Origin: Polaribacter butkevichii
Lineage (GTDB): Bacteria > Bacteroidota > Bacteroidia > Flavobacteriales > Flavobacteriaceae
Length of the DNA stretch: 64,000 bases
Assembly (NCBI RefSeq): GCF_038024105.1
Contig: NZ_CP150661.1
Coordinates: 1,068,501-1,132,500, forward strand
Reading direction: 5' to 3'
The notes under the pieces were generated by a model. The model did no database searches. It was given only the letters and a program-made list of their open reading frames with translations, and had not been told where the DNA came from. Below are positions 27,993-36,550 of this stretch, piece by piece (within the stretch, counting starts at the first letter, position 1; each line of letters starts with the position of its first letter). Position numbers and translations under genes: made by a program.

Positions 27993-29273
27993 TTATATAT
28001 TTATTGTTGTTAAATTCTCCCATTTACAATCAATAAATACACATCCATAATCATTTCCTTCATGTACATGAAATTCAGAACCAGTTTCTGCAATTTCAAA
28101 GGATAAACAATCTTCTAAATATTCAATAATTTCTACATTGGGTATATGAAGGCCAAAAGACATTTTAAAAGAATTAGGCACTAAAACCTTACTTGGTATC
28201 GAAACGTTGAATTCATATATTCCTGCTTTATTTACAAAATCTAAAATTTTTAGTTCGGAAGAAAAAATGACTTGCTCTTTAACATCAACGACTCTAAATC
28301 CAACATTTCCCTTTAGTGCTTCATTTGCTACTTTAATTTTAATTTTAAGACAGACTTCTTCTTCAAAACCAAATTCTGTTCTATCTCTATTCTTTTTGTC
28401 TATAATTCTTATCTCTTCAAAACACGATTTTTTTTCTTTTTCGTTTTCATTTTTATAAACTCCTTGATACCCTGAATACAAATTAGACTGTAAATAAAAA
28501 TCAATACCTGCTTCGGTTGGACCTTCAAAAGCTACTTTACCATGCTCTAAAACTATTGTTTTAGTACACAAACTCTTTACTGCCGCCATATTGTGGCTTA
28601 CAAACAAAACGGTACGTCCATCTCCTTTAGAGATATCTTGCATTTTACCAATGGCTTTCTTCTGGAATTCGGCATCACCTACAGCCAATACCTCGTCTAT
28701 AATTAAAATATCTGGTTCTAAAAAAGCGGCAACAGCAAATGCCAAACGAACCGTCATACCACTAGAGTATCGTTTTACGGGTGTATCAATATAACGTTCA
28801 CATCCAGAGAACGCTACAATTTCATCTAATTTACTTGCTATTTCTTTTTTAGTCATTCCTAAAATAGCACCGTTTAAAAAGATATTTTCTCTCCCTGTCA
28901 TCTCTCCATGAAAGCCAGTACCAACTTCTAACAAAGAAGCAATTCGTCCACGAGATTTTATACTACCCGTAGTTGGGTTTGTTATTTTAGAGAGTATTTT
29001 TAACAAGGTAGATTTCCCTGCTCCATTTTTACCTATAATACCAACTACTTCTCCTGGTTGTACTTCAAAATTGATATCTCTTATTGCCCAAACATAGTTA
29101 GATGTTCCTTTAGTAGCACGGTCGTTTACATCTCCAATTTTTAAAAACGGATCTTCTTTACCTCGTACAACATACCACCAACGCTTTAGATCATCTGCTA
29201 TTGTACCCGTACCTACCAAACCAAGGCGGTATTGTTTACTTAGGTTTTCTATTTTTAAAATAGGGTTACTCAT
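27993..29273 (-). CDS. wzt: Polysaccharide ABC exporter ATPase with C-terminal glycan-binding domain
   Basis: A 426-residue ATPase. The nucleotide-binding domain has Walker A GKNGAGKS (81-88), signature YSSGMTVRL, Walker B ILIIDEVLAVGD and the H-loop VSHN. The N-terminal insert LKRWWYVVRGKEDPF is typical of flavobacterial Wzt/TagH proteins. Residues about 260-426 form the extra beta-sandwich domain found in Wzt of O8/O9a-type systems, where it reads the modified chain end before export. It pairs with the permease 83 bases upstream. Confidence 0.93.
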   Translation of the reverse strand: MSNPILKIENLSKQYRLGLVGTGTIADDLKRWWYVVRGKEDPFLKIGDVNDRATKGTSNYVWAIRDINFEVQPGEVVGIIGKNGAGKSTLLKILSKITNPTTGSIKSRGRIASLLEVGTGFHGEMTGRENIFLNGAILGMTKKEIASKLDEIVAFSGCERYIDTPVKRYSSGMTVRLAFAVAAFLEPDILIIDEVLAVGDAEFQKKAIGKMQDISKGDGRTVLFVSHNMAAVKSLCTKTIVLEHGKVAFEGPTEAGIDFYLQSNLYSGYQGVYKNENEKEKKSCFEEIRIIDKKNRDRTEFGFEEEVCLKIKIKVANEALKGNVGFRVVDVKEQVIFSSELKILDFVNKAGIYEFNVSIPSKVLVPNSFKMSFGLHIPNVEIIEYLEDCLSFEIAETGSEFHVHEGNDYGCVFIDCKWENLTTINI

Positions 29274-29356
29274 ACTTTTATTCTTATTTTTAAACTAAAC
29301 ACTTTTACAGGCTCAGTGTCATATTTTAAATATGACAATTTTAAAATATTAACTTG

Positions 29357-30211
29357 TTAAATAGTGTCTATAAAACTTTTTTCTGCTTTGTTAAAAACCA
29401 CAATTCCAAAAAACAAAACAACTACGGTTGTAATTATGGTATAAATAAACATTTTAACATCAAAAACACCCGTATTTAAAAGCATATACCTTACAGATTC
29501 AACAACAAAAGATAATGGGTTGTATTTTACTACCCATGCATATTTAGGTAACTTTTCTACAAAAAAGGAAACGGGATACATAACTGCAGAAACATACATT
29601 AACAAACGCATACCAAACCCAATTAAAATATTTAAATCTCTATATTTGGTTACCATTGCAGAAATAATCATACCTAATCCTAAACCTAACATTCCCATAA
29701 TTAAAACCATTACAGGAAACAATATTAAATATTTATTAATACTAATATCTGCTCCTTGATTATAATAATAGATAAAAAATACCATAAAGATTAACAGCTG
29801 AATTCCGAATTTTACTAAATTAGAAATGATAGCAACCAAAGGCATAATTAATCTTGGAAAATAAACTTTGCCAAAAATACCTGCATTGGCACTAAAAGTA
29901 TTTGAAGTACCAGAAAAACAAGCTGTAAAATAATTCCAAATAGTAATACCTGCAAGGTTAAATAAAAACGGCGGAACAGCCCCTGTTGAGATACTGGCTA
30001 CATTGTTAAATATTAAGGTAAATATTACCGATGTAAATAAAGGTTGAATTAAATACCAAAGCGGACCTAGTATTGTTTGCTTATATAAAGTAATAATATC
30101 TCTTTTTACAAACAAAATTAACAAATCTCTATATTGCCAAACTTCTTTTAAATTTAAGTCTAAAAGACTTGTTTTTGGCGTTATTTCAAAAAGCCATTTT
30201 TCTTTCTTCAT
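29357..30211 (-). CDS. wzm: Polysaccharide ABC exporter permease
   Basis: A 284-residue ABC-2 permease with an N-terminal amphipathic segment and about six membrane helices. WQYRDLLILFVKRDIITLYKQTILGPLWYLIQPL (residues 25-58 region) is the characteristic start of Wzm/RfbA/TagG proteins. It forms the inner-membrane channel with Wzt and moves undecaprenyl-linked polysaccharide to the periplasm. Length is normal (about 260-290). A TATATTTG box lies 22 bases upstream of the start. Confidence 0.93.
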   Translation of the reverse strand: MKKEKWLFEITPKTSLLDLNLKEVWQYRDLLILFVKRDIITLYKQTILGPLWYLIQPLFTSVIFTLIFNNVASISTGAVPPFLFNLAGITIWNYFTACFSGTSNTFSANAGIFGKVYFPRLIMPLVAIISNLVKFGIQLLIFMVFFIYYYNQGADISINKYLILFPVMVLIMGMLGLGLGMIISAMVTKYRDLNILIGFGMRLLMYVSAVMYPVSFFVEKLPKYAWVVKYNPLSFVVESVRYMLLNTGVFDVKMFIYTIITTVVVLFFGIVVFNKAEKSFIDTI

Positions 30212-30499
30212 TTATTAATTTTTCTAAGAAAACAAATATAATTCAATTTATGATTTTAACATTTAATATCAACCATAATTCTATTTTTTTATCTGCTTAA
30301 GAAAATTATTTTCTTTGTTAGATAAAAAAACAACGTATAAAAAAACTATCAAATAGCAGCTGGGGAATGATATTAGAAAAATTAATATCAATGCAAATGT
30401 AATAAAAATGATTGATGCTCTAAAGCTTTTAAACAGTATTACTTAATTTTTTAGAGAGTTATAAAATTCTTCTTAAAATTACTAATTAATCTACACAAC
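30212..30499 (-). promoter_or_regulatory. Intergenic region with TAnnTTTG boxes upstream of wzm
   Basis: Two minus-strand matches to the Bacteroidota -7 box TAnnTTTG occur: TATATTTG (30240-30233), 22 bases before the wzm start, and TACATTTG (30401-30394). Neither has a TTG at the ideal -33 distance, so the promoter assignment is tentative. The gap separates the wecE block from the exporter block. No coding frame is seen. Confidence 0.4.
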
Positions 30500-31711
30500 T
30501 TAAAGTAAACTAATAATTGTTCTTACATTAAATAACAAAACCGTTATCAGCGAAATGCTTATAATTAAAAATTTTGGTTGTTTTTCTTTTATGTTTTTTA
30601 AATACATATATCCTCCTAAAAACATTAAAATATCATATCCCCAAAACCATCTAAACTCGGTTACCGTAAAACCTACAGCAGAAATAATCATTAAAAAAGT
30701 AAAATAAGCTACCAAATACTTATTAAATAACTTTATTTTATAGAAAAAAGGAACTATCGCTATTACTCCAGAAAACCGAAGGGTCCATACTAAATTTCTA
30801 CCTACATTATAAAAGAATGCTTTTATAAAAACAGCAGGATCGTTAGTTATAACACTTGTTATTGATTGAGGTATAAATTTTGCTGTTTGGGTATATTCCT
30901 CTACCATCGTCCAAGAATATGACCAAACACTATCACTTGAAAACACTAAACCTTGTTCAAAAATTCGTTTTAAACCTAAGTAATTTCTTGTAATCCAATT
31001 ATAAGTAGTAGAATTGGGTTCTTTAGAGTAAAAACTTAATGTATGATTTTCTATAATTGCAGGAAAATGAAATACTAGTAAAATCAACAAAAAAGACACA
31101 CCTGTTTTTATGTAATTTTTAAGCTTGTATTGATCAAATACCAATATAAAAAACAACGGAAAAAACAATATAAAAGATTTTCTAATTGATAATGAAATAG
31201 CCATTAAAACCCCTATTTTTATATCTGAAATAACGTTTTTTCTAGATTTTACAATTTCATAAAGAATCCAAATAATAAATACGGATAACAAATAATCATT
31301 ACTACTCCCAGAATAGGCTTTCATTTGAAATGCTTTTACTAAAAAAAGCGATAAAACGGAAGCATAAATTATTTTACTTTCTTTACTTTTTTCTTTATTT
31401 AGTACTTTAACACCAATAAAAATAAAAGCTACTTGACTTATCAGATTTAATAGAAAGAAGCTATTATTGATATTATTTAAAAAGAAGTTTAAAAATTTTA
31501 AAGCTAAAAAATAAACCACAGAAGTACCTGAAGCGATACCGGTATATAAATTAGTGTTATTAAAAATAGCAAAATTTTTAATATAACCATCATTTTCGCC
31601 AACCTTAAGATTAAAAGGGAAATTCCAAAATATGGTTAATAATACGCCAACTAACAAAAATAAATATAAAACTCTCTTTGTATTTTTTGGTGTGAAAATT
31701 TTTACGAACAT
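30500..31711 (-). CDS. Polytopic membrane protein, GT-C or polymerase-like
   Basis: A 403-residue integral membrane protein with about ten hydrophobic segments, beginning at residue 14 (VLYLFLLVGVLLTIFW). A loop after segment one, LKVGENDGYIKNFAIFNN, and a large periplasmic-type loop around residues 215-290 give the layout seen in GT-C glycosyltransferases and Wzy-type polymerases. No decisive motif is visible. Context (next to wecE, one base away) implies glycan assembly at the outer face of the inner membrane. Confidence 0.6.
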   Translation of the reverse strand: MFVKIFTPKNTKRVLYLFLLVGVLLTIFWNFPFNLKVGENDGYIKNFAIFNNTNLYTGIASGTSVVYFLALKFLNFFLNNINNSFFLLNLISQVAFIFIGVKVLNKEKSKESKIIYASVLSLFLVKAFQMKAYSGSSNDYLLSVFIIWILYEIVKSRKNVISDIKIGVLMAISLSIRKSFILFFPLFFILVFDQYKLKNYIKTGVSFLLILLVFHFPAIIENHTLSFYSKEPNSTTYNWITRNYLGLKRIFEQGLVFSSDSVWSYSWTMVEEYTQTAKFIPQSITSVITNDPAVFIKAFFYNVGRNLVWTLRFSGVIAIVPFFYKIKLFNKYLVAYFTFLMIISAVGFTVTEFRWFWGYDILMFLGGYMYLKNIKEKQPKFLIISISLITVLLFNVRTIISLL

Positions 31712-31712
31712 C

Positions 31713-32834
31713 CTATTTTAAACTATCAGAATTAATGTTTAAAACACATTTTTGATCTAACTCATAAAACAGCGGCATTCTTACCAAAGTATCTGCATAC
31801 TTATCGCAATTAGGTAATTTTCTACCATCGTGCTTGTCTTTAAAATAAGGACTAGAATGTAAGCTTACATAATGAAAAACAGGATTTATTGCTCTTTCTT
31901 TATACCCAGAAATAAACTCATTTCTTTTTTTTAAAGATGCTAAAAGCACATAAAACATGTGTGCATTATTTGTTGCATAATCTGGCACCATTGGTAATGA
32001 TACTTTTTCTTCTTCTTTAAAAAATTGATAATATGTATTCCAAATTTCTTTTCTTCTTTGCTGAATATCGTCTAAGTTTTCTAATTGTGCCCATAAAAAA
32101 GCCGCTATAATTTCTGATGGTAAAAAAGAAGACCCTACATCTACCCATCCATATTTATCTATTTCTCCTCTAAAGAAAGCAGAACGATTGGTTCCTTTCT
32201 CCCAAATAATTTCTGCTCTTTCTATAAATTGTTCATCATTAATACCCAACAAACCTCCTTCTCCACTAATTACGTTTTTTGTTTCGTGAAAAGAAAATGC
32301 CGACAAATGCCCAATACTTCCTAATGCTTTTCCTTTGTAAAAAGATTCTATCGCCTGGGCTGCATCTTCTACAACATAAATTCCATATTTTTTAGCCAAT
32401 GCCATAATTGTGTCCATTTCGCAAGCCACGCCTGCATAATGTACTACAACAATTGCTTTTGTTTTTGATGTTATTAAATCTTCTAATGTATTTTCATCAA
32501 TATTTGGTTGATCTGTTCTAGAATCTGCAAACACTATTTTAGCGCCTCTTAATACAAATGCATTTGCGGTAGACACAAATGTGTAAGAAGGCATAATAAC
32601 CTCATCTCCTTCTTTTATATTTAAAAGGATGGCACACATTTCTAAAGCATCTGTGCAAGAAGTTGTTAATAAAGCTTTTTGAATACCGTAACGTTCTTGA
32701 AAAAAATGTTGACATTTTTGCGTAAAAATTCCATTACCCGAAATTTTACCAGAAGCAACCGCCTCTTCTATATATTTTGTTTCGTTACCTGTTAAATAAG
32801 GTTTGTTAAATGGAATTACAGTATTTACCTCCAT
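31713..32834 (-). CDS. wecE: dTDP-4-amino-4,6-dideoxygalactose transaminase
   Basis: A 373-residue PLP-dependent sugar aminotransferase of the DegT/DnrJ/EryC1/StrS family. The resemblance to E. coli WecE (RffA) is strong throughout: VIPFNKPYLTGNE, EVIMPSYTFVSTANAFVLRG, VVHYAGVACEMDTIMALAKKY and FSFHETKN, where Lys186 is the PLP-binding lysine. It converts dTDP-4-keto-6-deoxyglucose to dTDP-Fuc4N using glutamate. The next enzyme, WecD, is encoded just upstream with a 10-base overlap. The dTDP-glucose enzymes RmlA and RmlB are not in the window. Confidence 0.93.
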   Translation of the reverse strand: MEVNTVIPFNKPYLTGNETKYIEEAVASGKISGNGIFTQKCQHFFQERYGIQKALLTTSCTDALEMCAILLNIKEGDEVIMPSYTFVSTANAFVLRGAKIVFADSRTDQPNIDENTLEDLITSKTKAIVVVHYAGVACEMDTIMALAKKYGIYVVEDAAQAIESFYKGKALGSIGHLSAFSFHETKNVISGEGGLLGINDEQFIERAEIIWEKGTNRSAFFRGEIDKYGWVDVGSSFLPSEIIAAFLWAQLENLDDIQQRRKEIWNTYYQFFKEEEKVSLPMVPDYATNNAHMFYVLLASLKKRNEFISGYKERAINPVFHYVSLHSSPYFKDKHDGRKLPNCDKYADTLVRMPLFYELDQKCVLNINSDSLK

Positions 32835-33496
32835 AAATGATAGATATATTCTTTTTGCACAATGTTATATTTTATTCTCTTATAAAATGCGACAGCAATT
32901 TTATTTTGTTCTTGAGTTTCAACCAATATTTCTTTACATTCATTTTCTAATGCCCACTTTTCTGCTGCCAACATTAACTTACTCCCTATTTTTTTACCTC
33001 TTTGACCTTCATCAACAGCCAACAAACCAATTTTACAGATTTCTTTATCCTTTTTTAAGGTAATCATACCTACTTCAATTCCGTCAATTTTATAGGTAAA
33101 TACCTCATCACTAAAACTTCTATTTACAGAGTTTAAAATCCATAATTTATAAAATTCTAAAAATTTATCATTAGGTATTTTAGGATCTATTTTAAATCTT
33201 GAATACTGACCACTTTGGTAAGTTAAATTAAGTAATTCTTTAGAAACCTTGTTATGTAAAGGATAAGAAATTATTTGAGGGTCTATTTCTAGTTTATTTT
33301 TTGTGAGGCTTTTAGCAAAAGTGATCTTAACATCGTATAAAGATTTCTCTTGTAACTTTATCTCTTCTTTACAAAACAAATAAGTCAATCCTTTTTTAAG
33401 CTGTATTTCGTTTGCTTTTACAAGATTTTTGCATTTATTTTTATAAACATCAACTCCAAAAAAATTCGAATCCCATTCTAAATATTCCGTTATCAT
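32825..33496 (-). CDS. wecD: GNAT-family sugar N-acetyltransferase, WecD-like
   Basis: A 223-residue protein, the length of E. coli WecD (RffC). LEWDSNFFGVDVYK at the N-terminus matches the WecD start (W-x-FFG). The C-terminal GNAT acetyl-CoA site is IGLLAVDEGQRGKKIGSKLMLAAE (Q/R-x-x-G-x-G/A). With WecE adjacent, the likely reaction is N-acetylation of dTDP-Fuc4N to dTDP-Fuc4NAc for the polysaccharide. The N-terminal half is divergent, so substrate identity rests on the pairing. Confidence 0.82.
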   Translation of the reverse strand: MITEYLEWDSNFFGVDVYKNKCKNLVKANEIQLKKGLTYLFCKEEIKLQEKSLYDVKITFAKSLTKNKLEIDPQIISYPLHNKVSKELLNLTYQSGQYSRFKIDPKIPNDKFLEFYKLWILNSVNRSFSDEVFTYKIDGIEVGMITLKKDKEICKIGLLAVDEGQRGKKIGSKLMLAAEKWALENECKEILVETQEQNKIAVAFYKRIKYNIVQKEYIYHLWR

Positions 33497-34425
33497 AGAT
33501 TCTTTTTTTGATCTATAATGTAAAAAGGTCTTGCTTTTACTTTGTCAAATACTTTACCTAGATACACACCAATAACCCCCATAATAGAAATTAAACAACC
33601 CGATAAAAACCATATTGAAATAATAATACTCGAATATCCCTGCACTACAATATGATTAGACAAGTGTAAATATAAATTATACACAATCATTAAAACAGAT
33701 ATAAATACTAGTAAAAAACCAAATTTTACAAAAATCTTTAAAGGTTTATTAGAAAATGACACAATATTATCAAACGCCAAACTTAATAGTTTACCAAAAC
33801 TGTAACTAGATGTACCTGCTAGCCTTTTTGCATGTTTTACAGGTACAATTATTTTCTGATACCCAACCCAATTAATCATGGTAGGTAAAAACTTTATAGC
33901 ATCTCCTAGCGATAAAACAGAAAGAATAACATCTTTACGATACACCCCAAAATTACCTACTTGATGTGATAAATTAGAACCTGTAAAAAAGTTTAAAATC
34001 TTATAAAACACTAACGAACCTAACTTTTTTGTAAACGTGTCTTTTCTTTCTTCTCTTGCTCCTAAAACAATAGGAAATCCCTCTAAGGCTTTGTTGTATA
34101 ATTTTTCGATTTCTTCTGGCACATCTTGTAAATCACCATCCATAACCACAACCCAATTTCCTTTTGAAAATTCTAATCCACAAAAAATTGCTGGATGTTG
34201 CCCAAAGTTTCTGCTTAAATTTATAGATTTTATTTCGTTATTTCCTTCGGATAATTTTGAAGCTACCTCCCAATCATTTTCTGGACTAGCATCATTTATT
34301 AAAATAATTTCATAAGAAATATCTAACTTAAAAAAAACCTTTTTTAGCCTTAAACATAACTCTTCTATAGTTTTAGAACACCTATATAAAGGGATTACAA
34401 CCGATATTTCTATTTCTTTTTTCAC
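33493..34425 (-). CDS. GT2 glycosyltransferase of DPM1/GtrB type with two C-terminal membrane helices
   Basis: A 310-residue polyprenyl-phosphate glycosyltransferase. SVVIPLYRCSKTI, ILINDASPENDW and VVMDGDLQDVPEEI (DXD) form the GT-A domain. FVKFGFLLVFISVLMIVYNLYL and SIWFLSGCLISIMGVIGVYLG-type helices at the C-terminus (about 230-300) match GtrB/ArnC. The usual product is an undecaprenyl-phosphate sugar used by periplasmic GT-C enzymes, and a candidate GT-C protein is encoded at 30500-31711. It begins with GTG at 34425, directly after the aroQ stop; no suitable ATG is close. Confidence 0.88.
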   Translation of the reverse strand: MKKEIEISVVIPLYRCSKTIEELCLRLKKVFFKLDISYEIILINDASPENDWEVASKLSEGNNEIKSINLSRNFGQHPAIFCGLEFSKGNWVVVMDGDLQDVPEEIEKLYNKALEGFPIVLGAREERKDTFTKKLGSLVFYKILNFFTGSNLSHQVGNFGVYRKDVILSVLSLGDAIKFLPTMINWVGYQKIIVPVKHAKRLAGTSSYSFGKLLSLAFDNIVSFSNKPLKIFVKFGFLLVFISVLMIVYNLYLHLSNHIVVQGYSSIIISIWFLSGCLISIMGVIGVYLGKVFDKVKARPFYIIDQKKNL

Positions 34426-34839
34426 CTACAAAAAACTCTCAATTCCTAATTCATAACTCTTTAAACCAAAACCTAAAATAACCCCTTTACAAACCGGAGA
34501 TAAATAAGATTTATGTCTAAAAGTTTCTCTATTATGTACATTAGAAATATGCACCTCTACAACTGGTGTTGTAATACCACTTATAGCATCTGCAATAGCT
34601 ACAGAAGTATGTGTATAAGCACCTGCATTAATAACAACGCCATCAAAACTAAAACCAACTTCGTGCAATTTATCGATGATAGCTCCTTCACTATTCGACT
34701 GAAAATAAGACAACTCTACATCATTATATTGTAATTGAAGAGTTCTAAAATAATCTTCAAAAGTTTGTGAACCATAAATTTCTGGTTCTCTTTTTCCTAA
34801 TAAATTTAAATTAGGTCCGTTTAGTATAAGTAGCTTCAT
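34426..34839 (-). CDS. aroQ: Type II 3-dehydroquinate dehydratase
   Basis: A 137-residue enzyme of the shikimate pathway that dehydrates 3-dehydroquinate to 3-dehydroshikimate as a dodecamer. Signature ILNGPNLNLLGKREPEIYG carries catalytic Tyr22, NAGAYTHTSVA binds substrate, and EVHISN supplies His97; a conserved Arg follows in HNRE. Length is slightly shorter than the usual 140-150. It is a housekeeping gene at the head of the polysaccharide transcript, with the xerD gene nearby on the other strand. Confidence 0.95.
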   Translation of the reverse strand: MKLLILNGPNLNLLGKREPEIYGSQTFEDYFRTLQLQYNDVELSYFQSNSEGAIIDKLHEVGFSFDGVVINAGAYTHTSVAIADAISGITTPVVEVHISNVHNRETFRHKSYLSPVCKGVILGFGLKSYELGIESFL

Positions 34840-34869
34840 ACATCAAAAATACATTTTTTAAACAAAAAA

Positions 34870-34891
34870 ACGGAAGCTTTTCAGCTTCCGT
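34870..34891 (-). terminator. Rho-independent terminator for the outer-membrane protein gene
   Basis: Inverted repeat ACGGAAGC / GCTTCCGT (34870-34877 and 34884-34891), followed on the minus strand by a run of T residues (34869-34863). It lies 26 bases after the stop of the beta-barrel gene, so it insulates aroQ from it. Confidence 0.85.
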
Positions 34892-34917
34892 TCGTAAATA
34901 TAATCAATATTTCTATT

Positions 34918-35421
34918 TTAGATTCCGAACATTACGCCCAAACTAATATTATTAACATCTATTCCGTCATTTGTAATTCCAGAATATGAAAGATTTAACT
35001 GTGTAGTATTTCCTATCTTATAACCAACAACTGGTCTGTAATAAAAACCACCATCTAAATCATCACTTAAACCTATTGCATAACCAAGGTTTGCGCCCAA
35101 AATAAATTTCTCTGAAACATTAAACCTTGCTGCACCAGATATTGGTAAAAAAGAAGCATCAGAAACCTCTATAGATTCACCTCCAAATACATCTACATCT
35201 TTTCCAAAAAAGTGAGAATATTGTACAGATGGACCTAAAGTAAAGCCTTCTGCAACAGGAAACATATAATTTAACTCTGCTCCTAAAGTTAATCCATAAA
35301 AATCATTGGCATCACCTGTAGGTATCCCTATATTTAAACCTCCATTTAAAACACCTTCTTGTGCATTTACACTACTTACACTCATGATTGCTAAAAAAGC
35401 AACTACCATTAATTTCTTCAT
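34918..35421 (-). CDS. Small outer-membrane beta-barrel protein
   Basis: A 167-residue protein with a cleavable signal peptide (MKKLMVVAFLAIMSVSSVNAQ, cut near residue 20). The remainder alternates hydrophobic and polar residues in strands with terminal aromatic residues: LTLGAELNYMFPVAEGFTLGPSVQYSHFFG, then LGANLGYAIGL and FYYRPVVGYKIG. It ends with a hydrophobic residue and fits the 8-strand porin-like/OmpW-OprF group. Function is unknown. It has its own promoter and terminator, so it is a separate transcription unit. Confidence 0.8.
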   Translation of the reverse strand: MKKLMVVAFLAIMSVSSVNAQEGVLNGGLNIGIPTGDANDFYGLTLGAELNYMFPVAEGFTLGPSVQYSHFFGKDVDVFGGESIEVSDASFLPISGAARFNVSEKFILGANLGYAIGLSDDLDGGFYYRPVVGYKIGNTTQLNLSYSGITNDGIDVNNISLGVMFGI

Positions 35422-35446
35422 AATTTTTAAATTTTTAAGTTCTCTA

Positions 35447-35454
35447 CAAAACTA
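35447..35454 (-). promoter_or_regulatory. Bacteroidota -7 promoter box for the beta-barrel gene
   Basis: TAGTTTTG on the minus strand is an exact match to TAnnTTTG. It lies 26 bases before the ATG at 35421, giving a short leader. A weak TTC, not TTG, stands 22 bases further upstream. Confidence 0.6.
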
Positions 35455-35593
35455 AGTCGATACTACTTTTTACATGAACGGTAAAGATTTAAAAGTTGAC
35501 TCAAATGAAATAGTTTGACTTTTGGGCATAAAAAGTATCTCATAATTATTAGATTCCACCAATTTGATAATTATGTTTTTATACATTTACATC

Positions 35594-36490
35594 ATGAAAT
35601 GGAAAAATGCAATTAGAGATTTTCAACTATTTTTAAAAATAGAAAGAGGCTTATCTCAAAATACAATTGATAGTTATACACGAGATTTAGAGAAATTGAT
35701 TTTGTTTTTAGAAGAAAACGAAATCTCTCACTCTCCTATTACTATAAATGAAGATTCCATTCAGCAATTTATTTATGAGATTGCTAAAAAAGTAAACCCT
35801 AGAAGTCAGGCACGAATTATTTCGGGTTTACGAAGTTTTTTCGATTATCTCATTTTTGAAGATTATAGAGAAGTTAATCCCACAGATTTAATTGAAGCAC
35901 CAAAAATTGGAAGAAAATTACCAGATACCTTGTCTGAAGACGAAATTAATCAATTAATTACTGCCATCGATTTAAGTCATCCGCAAGGAGAAAGAAACCG
36001 AACCATTTTAGAAACCATGTACAGTTGTGGTTTGCGTGTTAGCGAACTTATCACTCTAAAAATTTCTGATTTATTTTTTGAAGAAGGTTTTATACGTGTT
36101 ATTGGTAAAGGAAATAAACAGCGTTTTGTGCCGATTCATTATAATGCTCAAAAATATATTTTAAGCTACATTAAAGCTATTAGAGCACACATAAACCCAC
36201 AAAAAGGTTTTGAAGATACTGTTTTCTTAAACAGACGCGGTAAAGGATTAACCAGACAGATGATTTTTATCATTCTAAAAAATCTGGCTACAGAGATAGA
36301 CTTAAAAAAGAAGATTAGTCCGCATACGTTGCGTCATTCTTTTGCCACGCATTTATTAAAAAACGGAGCAGATTTAAGAGCTATACAACAAATGTTGGGA
36401 CACGAAAGTATTACCACCACAGAAGTATATGTGCATTTAGATAAAAGTTATTTAAAAGAAATTGTAGAAACCTATCATCCTAGAAAATAA
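35594..36490 (+). CDS. xerD: Site-specific tyrosine recombinase
   Basis: A 298-residue recombinase from the ATG at 35594, which gives normal XerD length; an in-frame ATG at 35564 would add ten hydrophobic residues not seen in the family. The N-terminal SAM-like domain (residues 5-95) is followed by the catalytic domain with Arg148 (CGLRVSEL), Lys172, His244 and Arg247 (HTLRHSFATHLL), His270 (LGHESI) and nucleophile Tyr279. It resolves chromosome dimers at dif with its XerC partner. It is transcribed away from the beta-barrel gene. Confidence 0.94.
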   Translation: MKWKNAIRDFQLFLKIERGLSQNTIDSYTRDLEKLILFLEENEISHSPITINEDSIQQFIYEIAKKVNPRSQARIISGLRSFFDYLIFEDYREVNPTDLIEAPKIGRKLPDTLSEDEINQLITAIDLSHPQGERNRTILETMYSCGLRVSELITLKISDLFFEEGFIRVIGKGNKQRFVPIHYNAQKYILSYIKAIRAHINPQKGFEDTVFLNRRGKGLTRQMIFIILKNLATEIDLKKKISPHTLRHSFATHLLKNGADLRAIQQMLGHESITTTEVYVHLDKSYLKEIVETYHPRK

Positions 36491-36529
36491 AAAAGACTGT
36501 CTAAAAAGTAAATTTTTAAACAGTCTTTT
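36491..36529. terminator. Bidirectional terminator between convergent genes
   Basis: Arms AAAAGACTGT (36491-36500) and ACAGTCTTTT (36520-36529) form a 10-bp stem whose flanks supply T runs in both directions. It starts at the xerD stop and lies 21 bases from the end of the convergent phosphatase gene. Confidence 0.85.
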
Positions 36530-36550
36530 AAAATACCATAAATTGTTTAT

